A stretch of 64,000 nucleotides of DNA from Cubamyces lactineus (Eukaryota > Basidiomycota > Agaricomycetes > Polyporales > Polyporaceae): the NCBI GenBank assembly GCA_022376465.1, contig JACDTU010000020.1, positions 310,001-374,000 of the forward strand, given 5' to 3'. This document shows, in pieces, positions 11,011 through 22,733 of this stretch. The notes beneath the pieces are model-generated. The model saw only the letters and a list, made by a program, of their open reading frames with translations, did no database searches and was not told the DNA's origin. Position 1 is the stretch's first letter. The number at the start of each line of letters is the position of its first letter. The translations under genes and the position numbers were made by a program.

Positions 11011-12199
11011 TCTGGCCCCTGGGTCTGCGCATGCTTCGTGAGGGACATCATTTCTTGTTCGATACCCAACCTCTAGTATTCCGCAGGATTGCCCGCGGAC
11101 GTTCCCGTGAGCCAGGCCGCACGTTTTTTTCCTGCGACAGTAATTCTACTATATATTACTACTAGTAGAGGCGGATCTTAGGCTTGCAAAGACGCAGCTG
11201 ACCCCATTCACAAACATCCAACTTGTCAGAATATGTTCTATTAATTCAATCGACAAAATCAGGAGCTATCGCTAGCACTACTACGAAAACGAGGCGGGCG
11301 GCATCGGTCGACGTCGACGTCTCCGGCACCGCACCCTCCTATATGTACCACTGACTGCTATTCATACACTTTTCGAGGAAAGGAGGACTCACTCCGCACC
11401 CAGAACTCGGGAGTTCGACTCTAGGTACGAAGGTGCAAAGGAGAGATGAGAGGAAGAAAGAGATGGACAGAGGATTCCAAACCCAGAAGAGAAGGAGAGG
11501 CATGAGGGGAGGGTGTATGTACAAACACTGCTGCGGTACCTCCGCGTCTGCCTTCATGCCCGCGTGCGCTTCCCGATGCCTTTGCCTTGCCAGTCGATTT
11601 GAGGATTGAGAGGCTGGGAAGGGTAGGGAAAGGGTAGAGGCACGCGGCGCTGAGCAGGCGCGAGGGCCAATAATAGGCTACTAGCGAGGAGAGGATACGG
11701 AGGGACGGGATACGGAATGAAGGAACGGCGGTGGTTTCGGGAGGGAGACAGCGGAGACGTGACAAGGGAATGGAGAGGGTTGAGCGGGGTGTGCAGATGG
11801 ATAGGGGGCGAGAGAGGAGGTCGAGAGTCCATGAGATCTTCCAAGCGAGAGCTTAAGCTTGATGCTACGTCGATTAAGGAGAGCGAGATTAAATATGCGG
11901 GGATTGTGGTCTTTGAGGAGCAAGGAACAACGAATATGAACAGCGAAAAACGAGAGAGGGAGTACCCTGCTGATGAGCGGGAGTGTACAAGAAGTAGTGA
12001 ATGCCAGATTTCAACTTTGCTATCTTCATCGACGCCGCGGATTCTTCCACATCTCGTCTTCACGCTCCAATCTTGCGCTACATGTTCTTCCTTCGGACAC
12101 CTCGGCACATGCTCCTTCCCAGCTTTCTCCTCTATGGCTACAAGTGTACCGCGACGGTAGTCTTGGGTGATAGAAGCGACGCAGTGTGGGTGTATGCGC
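11011..12199. other. Convergent 3' region between membrane protein and bZIP gene
   Basis: The right half is strongly strand-biased (purine-rich on +). Frames there are low-complexity Pro/Ser/Leu or Arg/Glu/Gly and look like untranslated sequence. No gene seen. Confidence 0.45.
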
Positions 12200-14314
12200 C
12201 TACTTCCTACCCAGATTCAACGTCGCCATGCTCTCCGCAAGGATGTCCGTGACGCAGACGCAAGCGTTCGCAACGTTGTTCTGCTGCCTCTCCTGCGAGG
12301 CTGCGCGCGCGCTGGGTGCAGCGGGAGCAGGCTGCTGCTGAGGCTCGACGTCGACGATGCGTACGACGGCTGTGCCCTCCATGACACGGCGCACCTTGTC
12401 CGCGTCCCACTCGCGCTTCGCGGAGCCATTGGGCCCGAGTGGGCCAGACGGGCGAGCGAAGGCGTCCCAGAACGCCGCACCGAGCTTGCCGATGAGCGTC
12501 TGCGAAGCGATGCTCGCGAGCATTGCCTGCTGTGCCGACGGGGCATCGCGCTGCTGCTGGCTTTGCGACGACGAGAGCGTAGAGTGGGACATGGGAGGGG
12601 AGCTCGGCGGGGTCGGGTACGGGTTGAGCGCCGCGCCGGAGGATGTGACAGACTTGCCGGAGAGGAGGGCGGAGAGCGACGGGCTCTTGGCAAAGTAGTG
12701 CGGGCGGAGGTTGCCTGCAAGTCCGCTCGGGGACTGCGCAGATTGTTGGGGCTGCGCGTTCCTGTGGGTTGCCTGCTGCTGCGCCATCTTGCCCCAGAGG
12801 TGCATCCGGTACCTGTAAACAGACGCGATCAATACCAGTCAGAATGAGTTTAGTTAGTGGGACTACATACGCATCCATGGACTTGAGGGTGAAGGGGTTG
12901 ATATCGGAGAATGCGTCGAAGGCGCCCATGGGGAGCTGTGCTTGCTGTTGCTCCTTTGGCTTCTCGTCATTCCTGCCGCTGAGTAGCGACGCGAGGGACG
13001 CAGGAGATCCGTTGAGCGTGGGGTTGATGTTCTCCTGGAGGACCGGGCTCTTGCGGCCTGCAACGGGCTTGCCGCTGAGAACGCTGCTCAAGTCCGGAAC
13101 AAGAGTCGTGTGAACAGGCGTGATGCTGCCAAATCCACCCATGCCGTGCGCTCCGCCCCAGAACGCCCGGGCGCCAATCCGAGGAGACGTCGGGAGGTCC
13201 TTCTGGGTGTTGGGCGTGAGAAGAGGACTCCGTGGGAGGGTCGGCGGAGGTGAGGGCGAAGAAGTGGAAGACGACGATGCGAGCACTGACGCGGGGACGG
13301 TCGGGAGGGGCGCGGGCGGAGGGAGGACGGGCGTATCAGCACGGCCACGGCCTTCGAGGAGCGCCTTCTTGAGTTGGGCAATCTCCTGGCGGAGGGCGAC
13401 GTTCTCATTCTTGGTGCTGCCGAGCTCAGAGCGGATGGCGTCGATGAGCCTGTCGCGTTCGGCGATATCGCCCTCGAGCGTAGCAATATACTCTATACAG
13501 AAGTTAATTCGGACTGCGGATAGAGGCCGTGAAAAGTGTACTTGCCCTTTCTCCGGACGCGGAAGTTGCGCGCGCTAATCTTGTTGCGGAGCTGACGCTT
13601 CTCCTTGGAGGACATCTTCTTGTACTCCTCGGGCGACGGCCGCCAGTCGTCGGGCTCAGTCGATGTTGTCGAAAGCAAGCCGGTCGGTTTCGCGTTTTCC
13701 TTCTTCTCAGCAGTGGCAGACCGCTTGACGATGCCGCCCTCACGGACGGTGCCCTTGCGATTTGACTTGCCCTTGCCACCGACCTTGAGAGGGGCTATGA
13801 CCATGTCCTCGGGAATGGTCTGCATATCGTCGTAGTGATCATCGTCTTCGCCTTCCTCCTCTTCGTCAAACTCACTCGCCGCCTTTGAGGGCGCCGGTGT
13901 GCCGACGAGCTGGGGGTCGATCCCGACTGGAGAGTCGACGGCCTCTGATGAGTGCCCTGAGCCAGAGCCAGAACCAGAGGACTCGGGGCTGCTCATCTGG
14001 TTGATTGATGAGAGCGAGAGGAAGTCGTAACCAGGTGCGGTGGCGGGAGGAACGGCGAAGGCGCTGAGCTTGGACTGCTCGTCCTCCGGGGAAAACGAGA
14101 AGAAAGATTCTGAAGGGAAGGAGAAGTCGTCCATGGGACGAATTTCAGGAGGAGTGAGGGGAGCAAAAGAGTTGGAAGGGGAGGATGAGGGAGAGGAGCC
14201 ACCCGAACCAGGAGCCTGATTCGAGGGGCCTGCGAGGAGATCCATGTTGAAGAAGTCCTCGAAAGAGGGCGTGTAGGAGGTGAAGTTATGCTGGACTGGA
14301 TTGTCGACAAGCAT
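12200..14314 (-). CDS. bZIP transcription factor (667 aa)
   Basis: Exons 13546-14314, 12871-13492 and 12200-12812 (read on -) sum to 668 codons. The N-terminus is Ser/Pro-rich and acidic (FDEEEEGEDDDHYDD), an activation-domain composition. The bZIP starts near residue 230: KKMSSKEKRQLRNKISAR then NFRVRRKEYIATLEGD. The basic region fits the N-x7-R pattern, and the zipper leucines continue through DRLIDAIRSELG, NVALRQEI and LKKALLEGRG. The first intron cuts right between basic region and zipper and only closes in frame with a GC donor (AAAG/GCAAGT at 13545). The C-terminal half holds SLxxLLSG repeats (SLASLLSG, SLSALLSG) and a conserved end block (GKLGAAFWDAFARP). It binds DNA as a dimer. Its target genes cannot be told from here. 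Confidence 0.93.
13493..13545 (-). other. GC-AG intron inside the bZIP gene
   Basis: The donor reads AAAG/GCAAGTAC and the acceptor ctgtatag, 53 bp. The GT four bases further in would break the frame. The GC donor joins RRK directly to EYIATLEG, the expected basic-region to zipper junction. Confidence 0.82.
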
Positions 14315-15166
14315 GGTGCGTCGATGATGAGGGGAGGAAGCAGAAGAGTTGAGGGTGCTGCGGTGCGAGTAAGGACGAAAGAGTTGAGTAGAGAACAGAG
14401 TTTGAATCCGAGCAGACTCTCAGCCTGCCTCGCACAAGGCGCACGCTTAGCAGGGCTCAGCTTATCTAAGCACTTTGGGCGGAATGCTCCAGAACCACCA
14501 AAAACCATCCTGCCCCTTTTTCTTCGATGCGGAGATATAACTGTTGAGGGAGATTCTGCACTTCTTTGATACTCAGATAGGGGAGCTTCTGCAGCTGAGT
14601 CGCAAGAAATTGGTCTTTGCTGCAATCAAACCCTAACCAGCCTTAGCTCCCGAGAGGGCCCGCCTGAGTCAAGCCACGCACACGCGTCCCTCGGCGGTCG
14701 GCAGACGATTTATACGCAGCCACCGACGTCGTCTCCAGCACCATCCACGTCGGTATGATGCTACACGTCCCAGCAACGCCACAATTGCAGAGATGATTCC
14801 TCTCAGCTTCGGGCGATATCGGTCGTGCGCAGCAAACCAGGGCATAAGCTAATGGCACTGCTAGCCAGAAATGCCTCCACGGGTGCAACTAGCAGTTTGC
14901 GGAGAAGCTGTTCAAGAGCTGCTTATGTGACAACATTGGTTCGATAGCATGCCCAACACGCCCCGCTCATCGATACACGAGATACACGCACAGCAGAAGA
15001 CAATCGAACCTGTGTTCTGCCAGACTGCCCTGCCCTCCACCTATCAGATAAATACATTCGAATACCGAGTACATCCCTGGGACGAGGGATTCCACGCAGT
15101 CTAAACAGGACGCACGTCCTACCAACATGCGCCCGCTTTTCTACGCCCACGTTAAAGCGCTAGAAC
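14315..15166. other. bZIP promoter/leader and 3' region of the phosphatase gene
   Basis: Both flanking genes are on the minus strand. The bZIP leader may carry short upstream frames, but I cannot place the transcript start. No gene seen. Confidence 0.45.
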
Positions 15167-17386
15167 TTAACTCGTCTTGACGCCCCATCCGAGTACCTCG
15201 AACATGACTGGGATGGCACCACCGCCGAGCATCCCAATCCCGCAGTACACAAATACCTTCGTCAGCACTGTGCGCCAGACAATCATCAGCCATCTTGTCT
15301 TCCAGCAGCGATAGAGTGCGACTGCGGCTACGCAGGCAGGTACTCACCATCGGCATCGTAGTGCTTCACGGCCTGCTCGTCCTTCCCGCGCGGCTCGGCC
15401 CACCACTCCTGCGCGTCGGCGCCCTTCGCGCTCTTCTCTGACAGGTACATTTCTTGCCCAGCTGACTTCCCGCTCAAAGCGCTGCTGCCGTTCTTCGCTG
15501 TGCGCTGCTTGATCATGCCATATCCACGTCGCGCGGTACTGGCGGTGGCCGCGGCGCCAACGCCGTCGACCTCGTACTCTACCATACCAGGCAGGTCGAT
15601 AACGGAGGGGATCGGGCGCAGGCCCTTGTCGGCGGGCATAGAGGTATAATCCGTCGCAGGCGTGTAGAAACGACGGTTCGGGAGCGTGAAGAGGTGCGAG
15701 AGGAACCGGAAGGTAGGCGGGAGAACGAAGTGGAAGAACGACTTCGCGAGCATGCGCCAGATGACAATCATCAACACACCTGCAATGCATCAGGACCCAA
15801 TGTTTCAGCTCAGCAGCGCGCAGGACGTCTGGTATACGAAAGCCTACCAATGACTGTCTTGATAGCTGCGACGAATGACCACGTCGCGATATCCGTCCAG
15901 GTCGCCCAGGAGCTTCCCGGCATGGGACGGACGAAGAAGCTTGCATCGTAGCCGTGGTGGTTCATGTACCACCGCGCAAGGAACTCGCCCATCACGACCG
16001 AGATGAAGGCAATCGCATCTTCGAAACACGGGCAATCATCCACGGGCTGAGGGTGCCTGTGAACGAGGAAGAGGCACAGCGGCACGATCACAGCAGGAAC
16101 TGCGCAAGCGGAGGTTGTCAGAAAATCGTTCGCATATCTCCCCGAACAGAGCAGAGCCGGTAGCTCACCTATCCAACCACTGGTGCGCACCCACGCGTCG
16201 ACATAGCCTCCGACGAGGATGTGGAGACCCCAGATAGCGGCACCGATGAACATCCCGGCGATACAATCCGTGAAGGAGTGCATGGCGGTGTACAGCCGTC
16301 CATACACGATGGAAAAGACGTAGAATAGCAGGACGCCGATGAGGAACTTGTACGTCGTCGCAGAGATAGCGGCCTCGGCTTGCACAATGGTCTCCGCTGC
16401 AGGCAAGGCTCCCGAAGACGCACTCAGGGAGGCGGCGGCAGAGGCAGGAGGGGTATAAAGCCGCTGCACAACGGTATATATGAACAGAGCGATGGAGACA
16501 CTGTTCGTGGAGTGCGTCGACGGAAAGCCGTATTCGAGGTGGTGACTGCCAAGAGCTGCGAGAAGCATGTTAGAAAACATCCGCGATCATTCGCAAATGG
16601 CACGTACTCAGTCTAGTGACCGGGGGCGCGTACGGGCGTGGGCAGCAAAACAAGTCCTTCATGAACGAAGTGACATATACGCCAACCGCAAGCATCAAGA
16701 GTAGACTTTAGGGGCCAGTGAGTGACTTCTGTACTGTGCGACCTGTAGCAGTCCAGCGAACGTACCCTCTGCCAAACTCGGCTGCTCCAAAGAAGTGGAA
16801 GAGGGGCAGCATGACCAAGAAGAACGTGTGGGTTCCAAGGGTAGACGTATAGACGAAATACTGGTCTAGCACAGGGGTCCGCACCCGGTTCTACGCCAAA
16901 CGCAAATCAACATCAGCGACACGCACTCCTACTGGCACAGCGAGGGCAAGTACTCACCTGCATCGCAGCCAGCCATCTCGTCTCCCGCTCAACGCATCGC
17001 ACAATGGCACGCCGGACGCCAGCCCTCCACCAGTTGAGCGTCCGGTCATACACTCCATCCGACAGCCTCCCCGCAGCACCAACCAACACCCTGCTCTGGT
17101 CCGCCTCACCCTCTCCGACGAGCACGGTAGGCGCAGGCGAAGTACCTGCGGGCTTTTCTCCCGCGCCGCTGCTCCTGTCCACACGTCTGGTAGTCAACAG
17201 GATGCCGTTCTGAGAGTCCGGGGTAGAGGCGCGCGAGTCGTCGTAGGAGGATGCCGTCCGGGACGTGTGTGCGGCGTCGGATTGCTCGCGAGCATGCGCG
17301 GCGGCGTCTTCTGGGTTGAGGAACTTGGATAGGAGCGGGTCGTACGCCCGCTGGGCGGTGGGCGAACGAACAGGGTCGCCGGACAT
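15167..17386 (-). CDS. LCB3: Long-chain-base-1-phosphate phosphatase, PAP2 family (LCB3/YSR-like)
   Basis: ATG at 17386 (MSGDPVRSPTAQRAYDPLL), at least six exons, stop TAA at 15167-15169. The N-terminal 140 residues are soluble and disordered. The membrane core follows with the three phosphatase motifs in order: KDLFCCPRPYAPP (K-x6-RP), YGFPSTHSTNS (PSxH) and YGRLYTAMHSFTD (R-x5-H-x3-D). Later spans include VLMIVIWRMLAKSFFHFVLPP. The C-terminus has a long charged loop and a last hydrophobic exon (KVFVYCGIGMLGGGAIPVM..LGWGVKTS). Yeast Lcb3 and Ysr3 remove phosphate from dihydrosphingosine-1-phosphate in the ER, feeding ceramide synthesis and controlling a heat-stress signal. All catalytic residues are present. 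Exact splice sites inside the membrane region were not all fixed. Confidence 0.9.
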
Positions 17387-18636
17387 TATTACAATTTTGA
17401 CTAGTATCTCAAGTAGCCGTTCGAATCGTCGATGTCTAAAGTAGCCGTGCAGAGGTCATAAACGAGAAGATATAGAGGAGAAGCTGACAGTGTATGATGG
17501 AGGACGGTGGAGGTAGAGATGTAAGGGGCGTCGGGTGCTGTGGAAGCCCGGGGGGCTCGTCGCTCTCCCTGCTAATAAGCGGATGAAACCAAGAGCTATA
17601 ACGAGCGCTAATCACATCTGGACCAGGGACAACTCTCCGGGCAGAACGGAACGATGGGCGTCGAATAATCCACACCGAACGTTCCCTGCACTCCAGGAAG
17701 GGCGATGAACGCTTGACAGATGGAGATGGGCAGATATCTATTATTGCAAGAGACTACGAAAGGTACAATGTGTACATATCCAACTAAGCTCAGCTCAGGC
17801 TCATCGCAGTTCCAGCGCGCAGCAGGGCACCTGGAGAAAGGAGGTGAGATGAGTTATTGGCGCTCGATAGAGAATGCGTTCAACAAGAACAACGAAATAG
17901 AAAGCGTCTCAGAGAACATACTTTGTCCTACATGGTGTTTCGGACATATGCTTGTCATTAAATAGATGTGTAGAATCATCAAGGACTAGGGAAGGAGTGC
18001 ATAAGAGGCGCAGGAGGGATAACTCACCACTTATACGGGCTGACGTCGGGGCCGCAGAGGTCAACCGACAAGGCCTGTGGGCGACAGCCGTTGAGCTATG
18101 CGTGAACGAAAGCACAATAACGATTCGCTCGAGACTGTAAGTTCAGTGGGAATGTAACATGTTGCGCGCATTCGAGCACATGTGGTACTCATGTGCTCGT
18201 CGCCAGCTAATACAATGCCTCATCCCAAAGTATCCTGTCTGACTTGATACTTACAACCTAGAGAGAGATTTTTCGTCAGCGAAACAGTTCCTCACTTGTG
18301 TTTCCACATCGAAAGAGGGGAAGTGAAAAGGAATGCTCCGTTGGTGATGCATGTTGATGAGTACGGCACACGGGTGTTCGCCAACTCGAATGTTATGGAA
18401 AACTATCTTCATAGCAAGCCAGAGAAGAAACAACTGCTTACCTGGCAATACCAGCTACGAGCTTGACAGTACAACGCACACATCACAGACGCCGAAGGGG
18501 GAGGAGGACGGGTGAACGAGACGCAAATTGTTGGAGACGTCCCGCTACGCGTCTGAAGAGTCGGGCGTGGTTCAGGCGGCGCCTGTACATTTGCCGCTGA
18601 GTTGAGCGGAGTTTATCAGCTGTACAGTTGCTCGCG
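17387..18636. other. Intergenic region upstream of the phosphatase gene
   Basis: It holds the phosphatase promoter on the left. The rest is AT-richer with only short frames of 60-80 codons and no family likeness. Confidence 0.4.
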
Positions 18637-19260
18637 TATAAGAGCGCCAATGCGACGCGTTTACTCGTCCGTTGTGCTTCGCGTCATCTGCTCTCTGCGA
18701 CTATGAATTGGTAAGTTGTCGTGCTTTGTGTTTGAGTTTTATACTCTATCTTCTATGATGAGCCTTTACAATCAGTTCTGCTTCCGAATAGAGGGCAACC
18801 TCTTGTGGACAACCTCATACCAAAACTCTCAATCCTGATCTTCCGTTTTCGCATCCATGTCCTTTTTCATTCAGAACACTTACACTCTTCACAGGTTCGT
18901 TCTCGAGGTACCCGTGTCTGTCTGGTGACATACTGCAAGGTCATAGTAGGTGAGTAAAGCCCCGCCTTAGCCAGTACAAGACGAAATCAAGTTCATCCAT
19001 TCGTTGAACGTCCCCTCGTACATCTTGTTTCTCTCACATGCGGACCGTTTTGCGGGATGTATGTCGTGTTCGTATCCATCGTATTGATGGATGCAGGCCG
19101 AGCGAGATGGGATCACTGCGGGAGGAAATATGAAAATACTGGCTTCTCTGATCTTTCTCTCTTCGTCATTAGACCCCCTTACTTACATGTCTGTCTTCAG
19201 GTGTTCCTTGTTGTAACAGCCGTCTTGTATCATTAGTATGTAAACGTGTCGTTATTAAAT
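18637..19260 (+). ncRNA. Possible spliced non-coding transcript (candidate snoRNA host)
   Basis: A TATA box (tataag, 18637-18642) is followed about 75 bp later by a strong donor (ATGAATTG/gtaagt). Further acceptor/donor pairs follow near 18895 (cttcacag), 18953 (gtgagt) and 19200 (tcttcag). No exon has a meaningful frame; the first ATG would code about 13 residues. Within the first intron a perfect C box (ATGATGA, 18755-18761) and a D box (CTGA, 18835-18838) lie 84 nt apart, the size of a C/D snoRNA. I found no terminal stem and no sure rRNA target, so this stays a weak call. Confidence 0.25.
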
Positions 19261-19415
19261 GCGAATCGATTTCAAAGGACATGCGTGATTGTGCCGCTCC
19301 AATACACTGCACAGGAACATGCGGTTAGCACACCGTCGAGAATTTCATAATGGTCCATAGGGTACACACGGCCAGCCTGGGTGGTCATCGTTGCACAGCC
19401 TCGTGCTCAATGGTG

Positions 19416-19422
19416 TATAAAA
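19416..19422 (+). promoter_or_regulatory. TATA box of the F-box gene
   Basis: tataaaa lies about 63 bp before the ATG at 19479. Confidence 0.5.
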
Positions 19423-19478
19423 TGCGCTAGCTCAATACTCCTCTCTATCTGCATCAGTACGGTTTAGACGTCTTTCAC

Positions 19479-20969
19479 ATGCATCGCGCGCTGACTTGCA
19501 TAGACATCCTCGACGAAGTCTTCATCTGGTTTGACCTAGCAAACTTCTTTAACGCCTTCAACTGCGTTGATGACGATCGTACTCGTGCACTCGCCCGTTC
19601 TGCTCGGGTTTGCAAGGCTTTCTTCCAACCAGCCATTCGCGTGCTATGGCGCAGGCTCGAAAATGCCGTGGTCATCTTTCACACTCTACCATCACTCCTA
19701 CAGGTGAGCGAGGACAAGCAGACCCGGGGTGGCCTCCCACACCCTGAATACGTGAGCGACATTCGTATTGACTGTAACGGATCGAAACTAATGCTTACAA
19801 TCGACTTGGATGGGCAGCACCTACCTGAGGACGTACCTGCTGCGGAATGGGATCGTCTTTCCGTATATGCTATTCACGTCGAAACACTCAACGCTAGCGA
19901 AGAGCCATCGCTCCGTAGGGAGGAGATGACGCACGATAGCTGGCGCACGCTAAGGGCGCGCTTTGACGACAAGCCCATCTTTCCGAACCTCCGCGACCTC
20001 TTCTGGCTCATAGACGACGACGGACCAGAGAGGATTATTCCGTTCCTCAGTCCCACTATCGAATGGTTGTCCATCAGATGCTCCACACCATCATGGGAGT
20101 ACACCCCCGACCGCGCACGGGAATGGCAGAGATACCTCACGGTCTTGATCGACGAAGTATCGACGTGCATTCCTGGATTGCGACAGTTGAGTTTCTCTGT
20201 GTGCTATCATTTGTCACCTTCCTTCGTGACCACTCCTCTCTCGAACGCCAACTTCGCCGGGCTAAGCAAGCTCGACATGTACAGCACGGACCCACTACAA
20301 CCATCCGACCTTGTGGCGCTGTCGCGCATCACATCTCTAGAATCGCTCGAACTGAGCGTCGTCGACTGCCCGACGGGCCTCCTACACCCGGCCCACTTCG
20401 ACAATCTCCGTCGCCTTCGCATAGGCCGGCAGTCGGCAGCCGATCGTATACTCGATCTCTTCACTGCGCCCTCTCTACAACGGTTGGACGTCCATAACTT
20501 CCGCATCGAAGACACGAGTGACCTCCGACGGATGTGTACTGCGTGGGCCCGTTCCTTCCCGGCCCTACAGGAGCTCGTCTGCATGCTCGATGAACATGAC
20601 GTGGCGGGGCTGGAAACGTGCTCGATCTCTTCGCTGGTCGCGCCGCTTTGCAGTCTCCATGGCCTCCGCATGCTATGTGTATGGCTGGATTCGTTACCCA
20701 TCACCATCGACGACGACGACCTGTCTACCTTCGCGGAGGCCTGGCCATCTTTGGAGACACTTATCATCCAGGGGAACGCGGACCTTGCGGCCGAATATTA
20801 CGTCGCCGGCCTTGGTGGCCTCGTCGCCCTGACGGAGAAGTGCCCGCGCCTCCGTGACCTCCGTCTCTCCCGTGTGCGAGTACGGTCGGAGGATGTCGCC
20901 CAGTTACCTCAGGATTCCCCAGTCCAACGATTCCGCTGGCTACTGACGAGTTACTCGACTTCGTCGTAG
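19479..20969 (+). CDS. F-box/leucine-rich-repeat-like protein (496 aa, single exon)
   Basis: The N-terminus (CIDILDEVFIWFDLANFF, then ARSARVCKAFFQPAIRVLW) fits the degenerate F-box layout common in Agaricomycetes, where an ILxEIF helix is followed by an LARVCRAF..PALxVLW block. Residues 150-480 carry irregular leucine-rich repeats such as LRQLSFSV, LESLELSVVDC, LRRLRIGR and LRDLRLSRV. Such proteins bind Skp1 through the F-box and present substrates to an SCF ubiquitin ligase through the LRR. These families expand and turn over fast in this group, which fits the decayed copy at 23640-24250. The gene has no intron and is complete. Confidence 0.85.
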   Translation: MHRALTCIDILDEVFIWFDLANFFNAFNCVDDDRTRALARSARVCKAFFQPAIRVLWRRLENAVVIFHTLPSLLQVSEDKQTRGGLPHPEYVSDIRIDCNGSKLMLTIDLDGQHLPEDVPAAEWDRLSVYAIHVETLNASEEPSLRREEMTHDSWRTLRARFDDKPIFPNLRDLFWLIDDDGPERIIPFLSPTIEWLSIRCSTPSWEYTPDRAREWQRYLTVLIDEVSTCIPGLRQLSFSVCYHLSPSFVTTPLSNANFAGLSKLDMYSTDPLQPSDLVALSRITSLESLELSVVDCPTGLLHPAHFDNLRRLRIGRQSAADRILDLFTAPSLQRLDVHNFRIEDTSDLRRMCTAWARSFPALQELVCMLDEHDVAGLETCSISSLVAPLCSLHGLRMLCVWLDSLPITIDDDDLSTFAEAWPSLETLIIQGNADLAAEYYVAGLGGLVALTEKCPRLRDLRLSRVRVRSEDVAQLPQDSPVQRFRWLLTSYSTSS

Positions 20970-21308
20970 TAGACATCTCGTGATGCCTGTGTCTTCACAT
21001 AACAAAATCGGGTCTATTCGCGTGTGATTCGGCACCCTTTGTAGCCACCTTCTACTTGTCAAATGCGAGTCTATCATGCTGCCAATTACATTTCTTGTTC
21101 ACCGTGAGTAGTCGACGTCAGACGAGAGCACATAGCCCTCTCGATAGCCGGTGCAGAGCCGTCGCAAATCTCAGCGACGTTCGATATCGATATGTAGCTG
21201 TACCTGTCAGGAAACCTGTCTAACTTCACATTCATAGCTTGATATGGGCAACAACAATTGAACTTGTACATCAAGAGCCTCTAATGGTAATCTTTGGTCG
21301 CGCAGTAT
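20970..21308. other. Convergent 3' region, F-box gene and aldo/keto reductase
   Basis: No gene seen; the two flanking genes end towards each other. Confidence 0.45.
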
Positions 21309-22733
21309 CTACTCCTTGAGAGGCGGAGTGTCGGACTGGATGTGCTCCAAAGCAGCGGCATGGTAACGCGGCCCGACGGTCTTGTCCGCAATGACAGCGA
21401 TCTTGCGAATCTCCGCAACATCCTCCGGGGCCAGCTTCACCTTCAACGCGCCGAGGTTCTCCTGCAGGTTCTGCATTCGCGTTGTCAGCATCCAACGCGC
21501 TAAACGCAGTAAGGTGATGCCCAGACGTACAGCAACCTTCGTCGTTCCCGGGATCGGGATGACGTCCTCGCCTTGAGCGAGGAGCCACGCGAGGGAGATT
21601 TGAGCGGGGGTGGCGTTGTACTTCTGCGCGATCGCCTTGATGCTGTCGACAACCTGGAGGACCTTCGGGAAGTTCTCCTTGGAGAAGCGCGGGAGATATC
21701 TGCGCCCGTCGTTCTCCTCCAAGTCGTCCGGGGATTTCTGTAGTTCGCACAGTGAGTTTCATGGAGCCGCAAAACCGATTGAAGTGACTCACAATCTTGC
21801 CAGTGAGCAGCCCACGGCCGACCGGGGAGTACGCGACGATGGTGATGCCAAGCTCTCGGGCGGCCTTGAGCAATCCGATCTTCTCGTCCTCGATATCGAG
21901 TGCGAAAGGCGAGTACTCGACTTGCAGAGCACTGATGGGGTGCACCGCGTGCGCACGCCTCAAGGTGTCCACAGTCACCTCAGACAAACCGAGGTACTTG
22001 ACCTTCCCAGCCCTGCAAGCTATTGGTTCAGAGCAAAGGATGATACTGCAGGAACGCTCGACGTACTTGACTTGCTCGGCCATGGCGCGTACCGTCAACT
22101 AGGGATTTGTTAGATCTACGCAATTACCATATGGGTTCGTACTCACTTCAATCGGGACCTTGCGGTCCGCCCTGATACGAGTACGCGTGAGCGGTGGACG
22201 TAGTCAAGACACGACACAACGGACTGACCGGTGGAGGTACCACAAGTCGATATGGTCCACACCAAGTCGCTCAAGAGACTTGTTGAGCGCCTGGGGCACG
22301 TACTCAGGATCGGCGCGAATGCTCATTTCGGGAACATCTGCGCGACTCAAGTCGTAGCCGAATTTCGTCGCGAGGAAGATTTCGTTCCTCTTCCCAGTCC
22401 TCTTGAACCTATCGACCGCCAATTGAGTGATCTCATGAAAGCGAAAAAACAATGAAATGGGGGGAACAAGCTGACCATTTGCCAATGAGGGCTTCACTGT
22501 CCGCGTAGATGTCCGCAGTGTCCCAGTTCGTGCAGCCGTTGGCATAGACAGCGTCCAGGATCTGCGTACGAGAAATGGTCAACAAATGAATGAGATCCTA
22601 TGATGACATGAAACCATGCCTTAAAACGCTCCTCGTCGGGAAGAGGAGTTCCGTAGAAAGCAGCGATGCCCATCGCGCCATAGCCCATGGCGGTAACATC
22701 GTCTTGACCGATCTTGCGGGTAGGCAGAGACAT
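21309..22733 (-). CDS. Aldo/keto reductase (NADPH-dependent, AKR13/YakC-like)
   Basis: ATG at 22733 ([19 protein letters not shown]), about eight short exons, roughly 345 residues, stop TAG at 21309. The barrel motifs are all present: [12 protein letters not shown], the catalytic Asp and Tyr in [12 protein letters not shown], Lys in FLATKFGYD, and His in [10 protein letters not shown]. The cofactor end follows with [30 protein letters not shown] and the phosphate-binding IPIPGTTK. The last intron follows GTTKVA and rejoins at [13 protein letters not shown]. Relatives reduce aldehydes and ketones, including aryl aldehydes, in the cytosol. The closest fungal types form multi-gene sets in wood-decay species; the substrate here is unknown. 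The gene appears intact. Confidence 0.92.

Noticed and set aside
11554..12108. 184-codon minus-strand frame downstream of the bZIP gene
   Set aside because: Low-complexity Pro/Ser/Leu translation of a pyrimidine-rich strand; best read as bZIP 3' UTR.
12207..13286. 359-codon frame within the bZIP gene
   Set aside because: It is bZIP exon 2 read through the second intron into a wrong frame; the spliced product explains it.
17401..17450. gttcgaatc-like tRNA T-loop
   Set aside because: No A box, acceptor stem or anticodon arm at the right distance.
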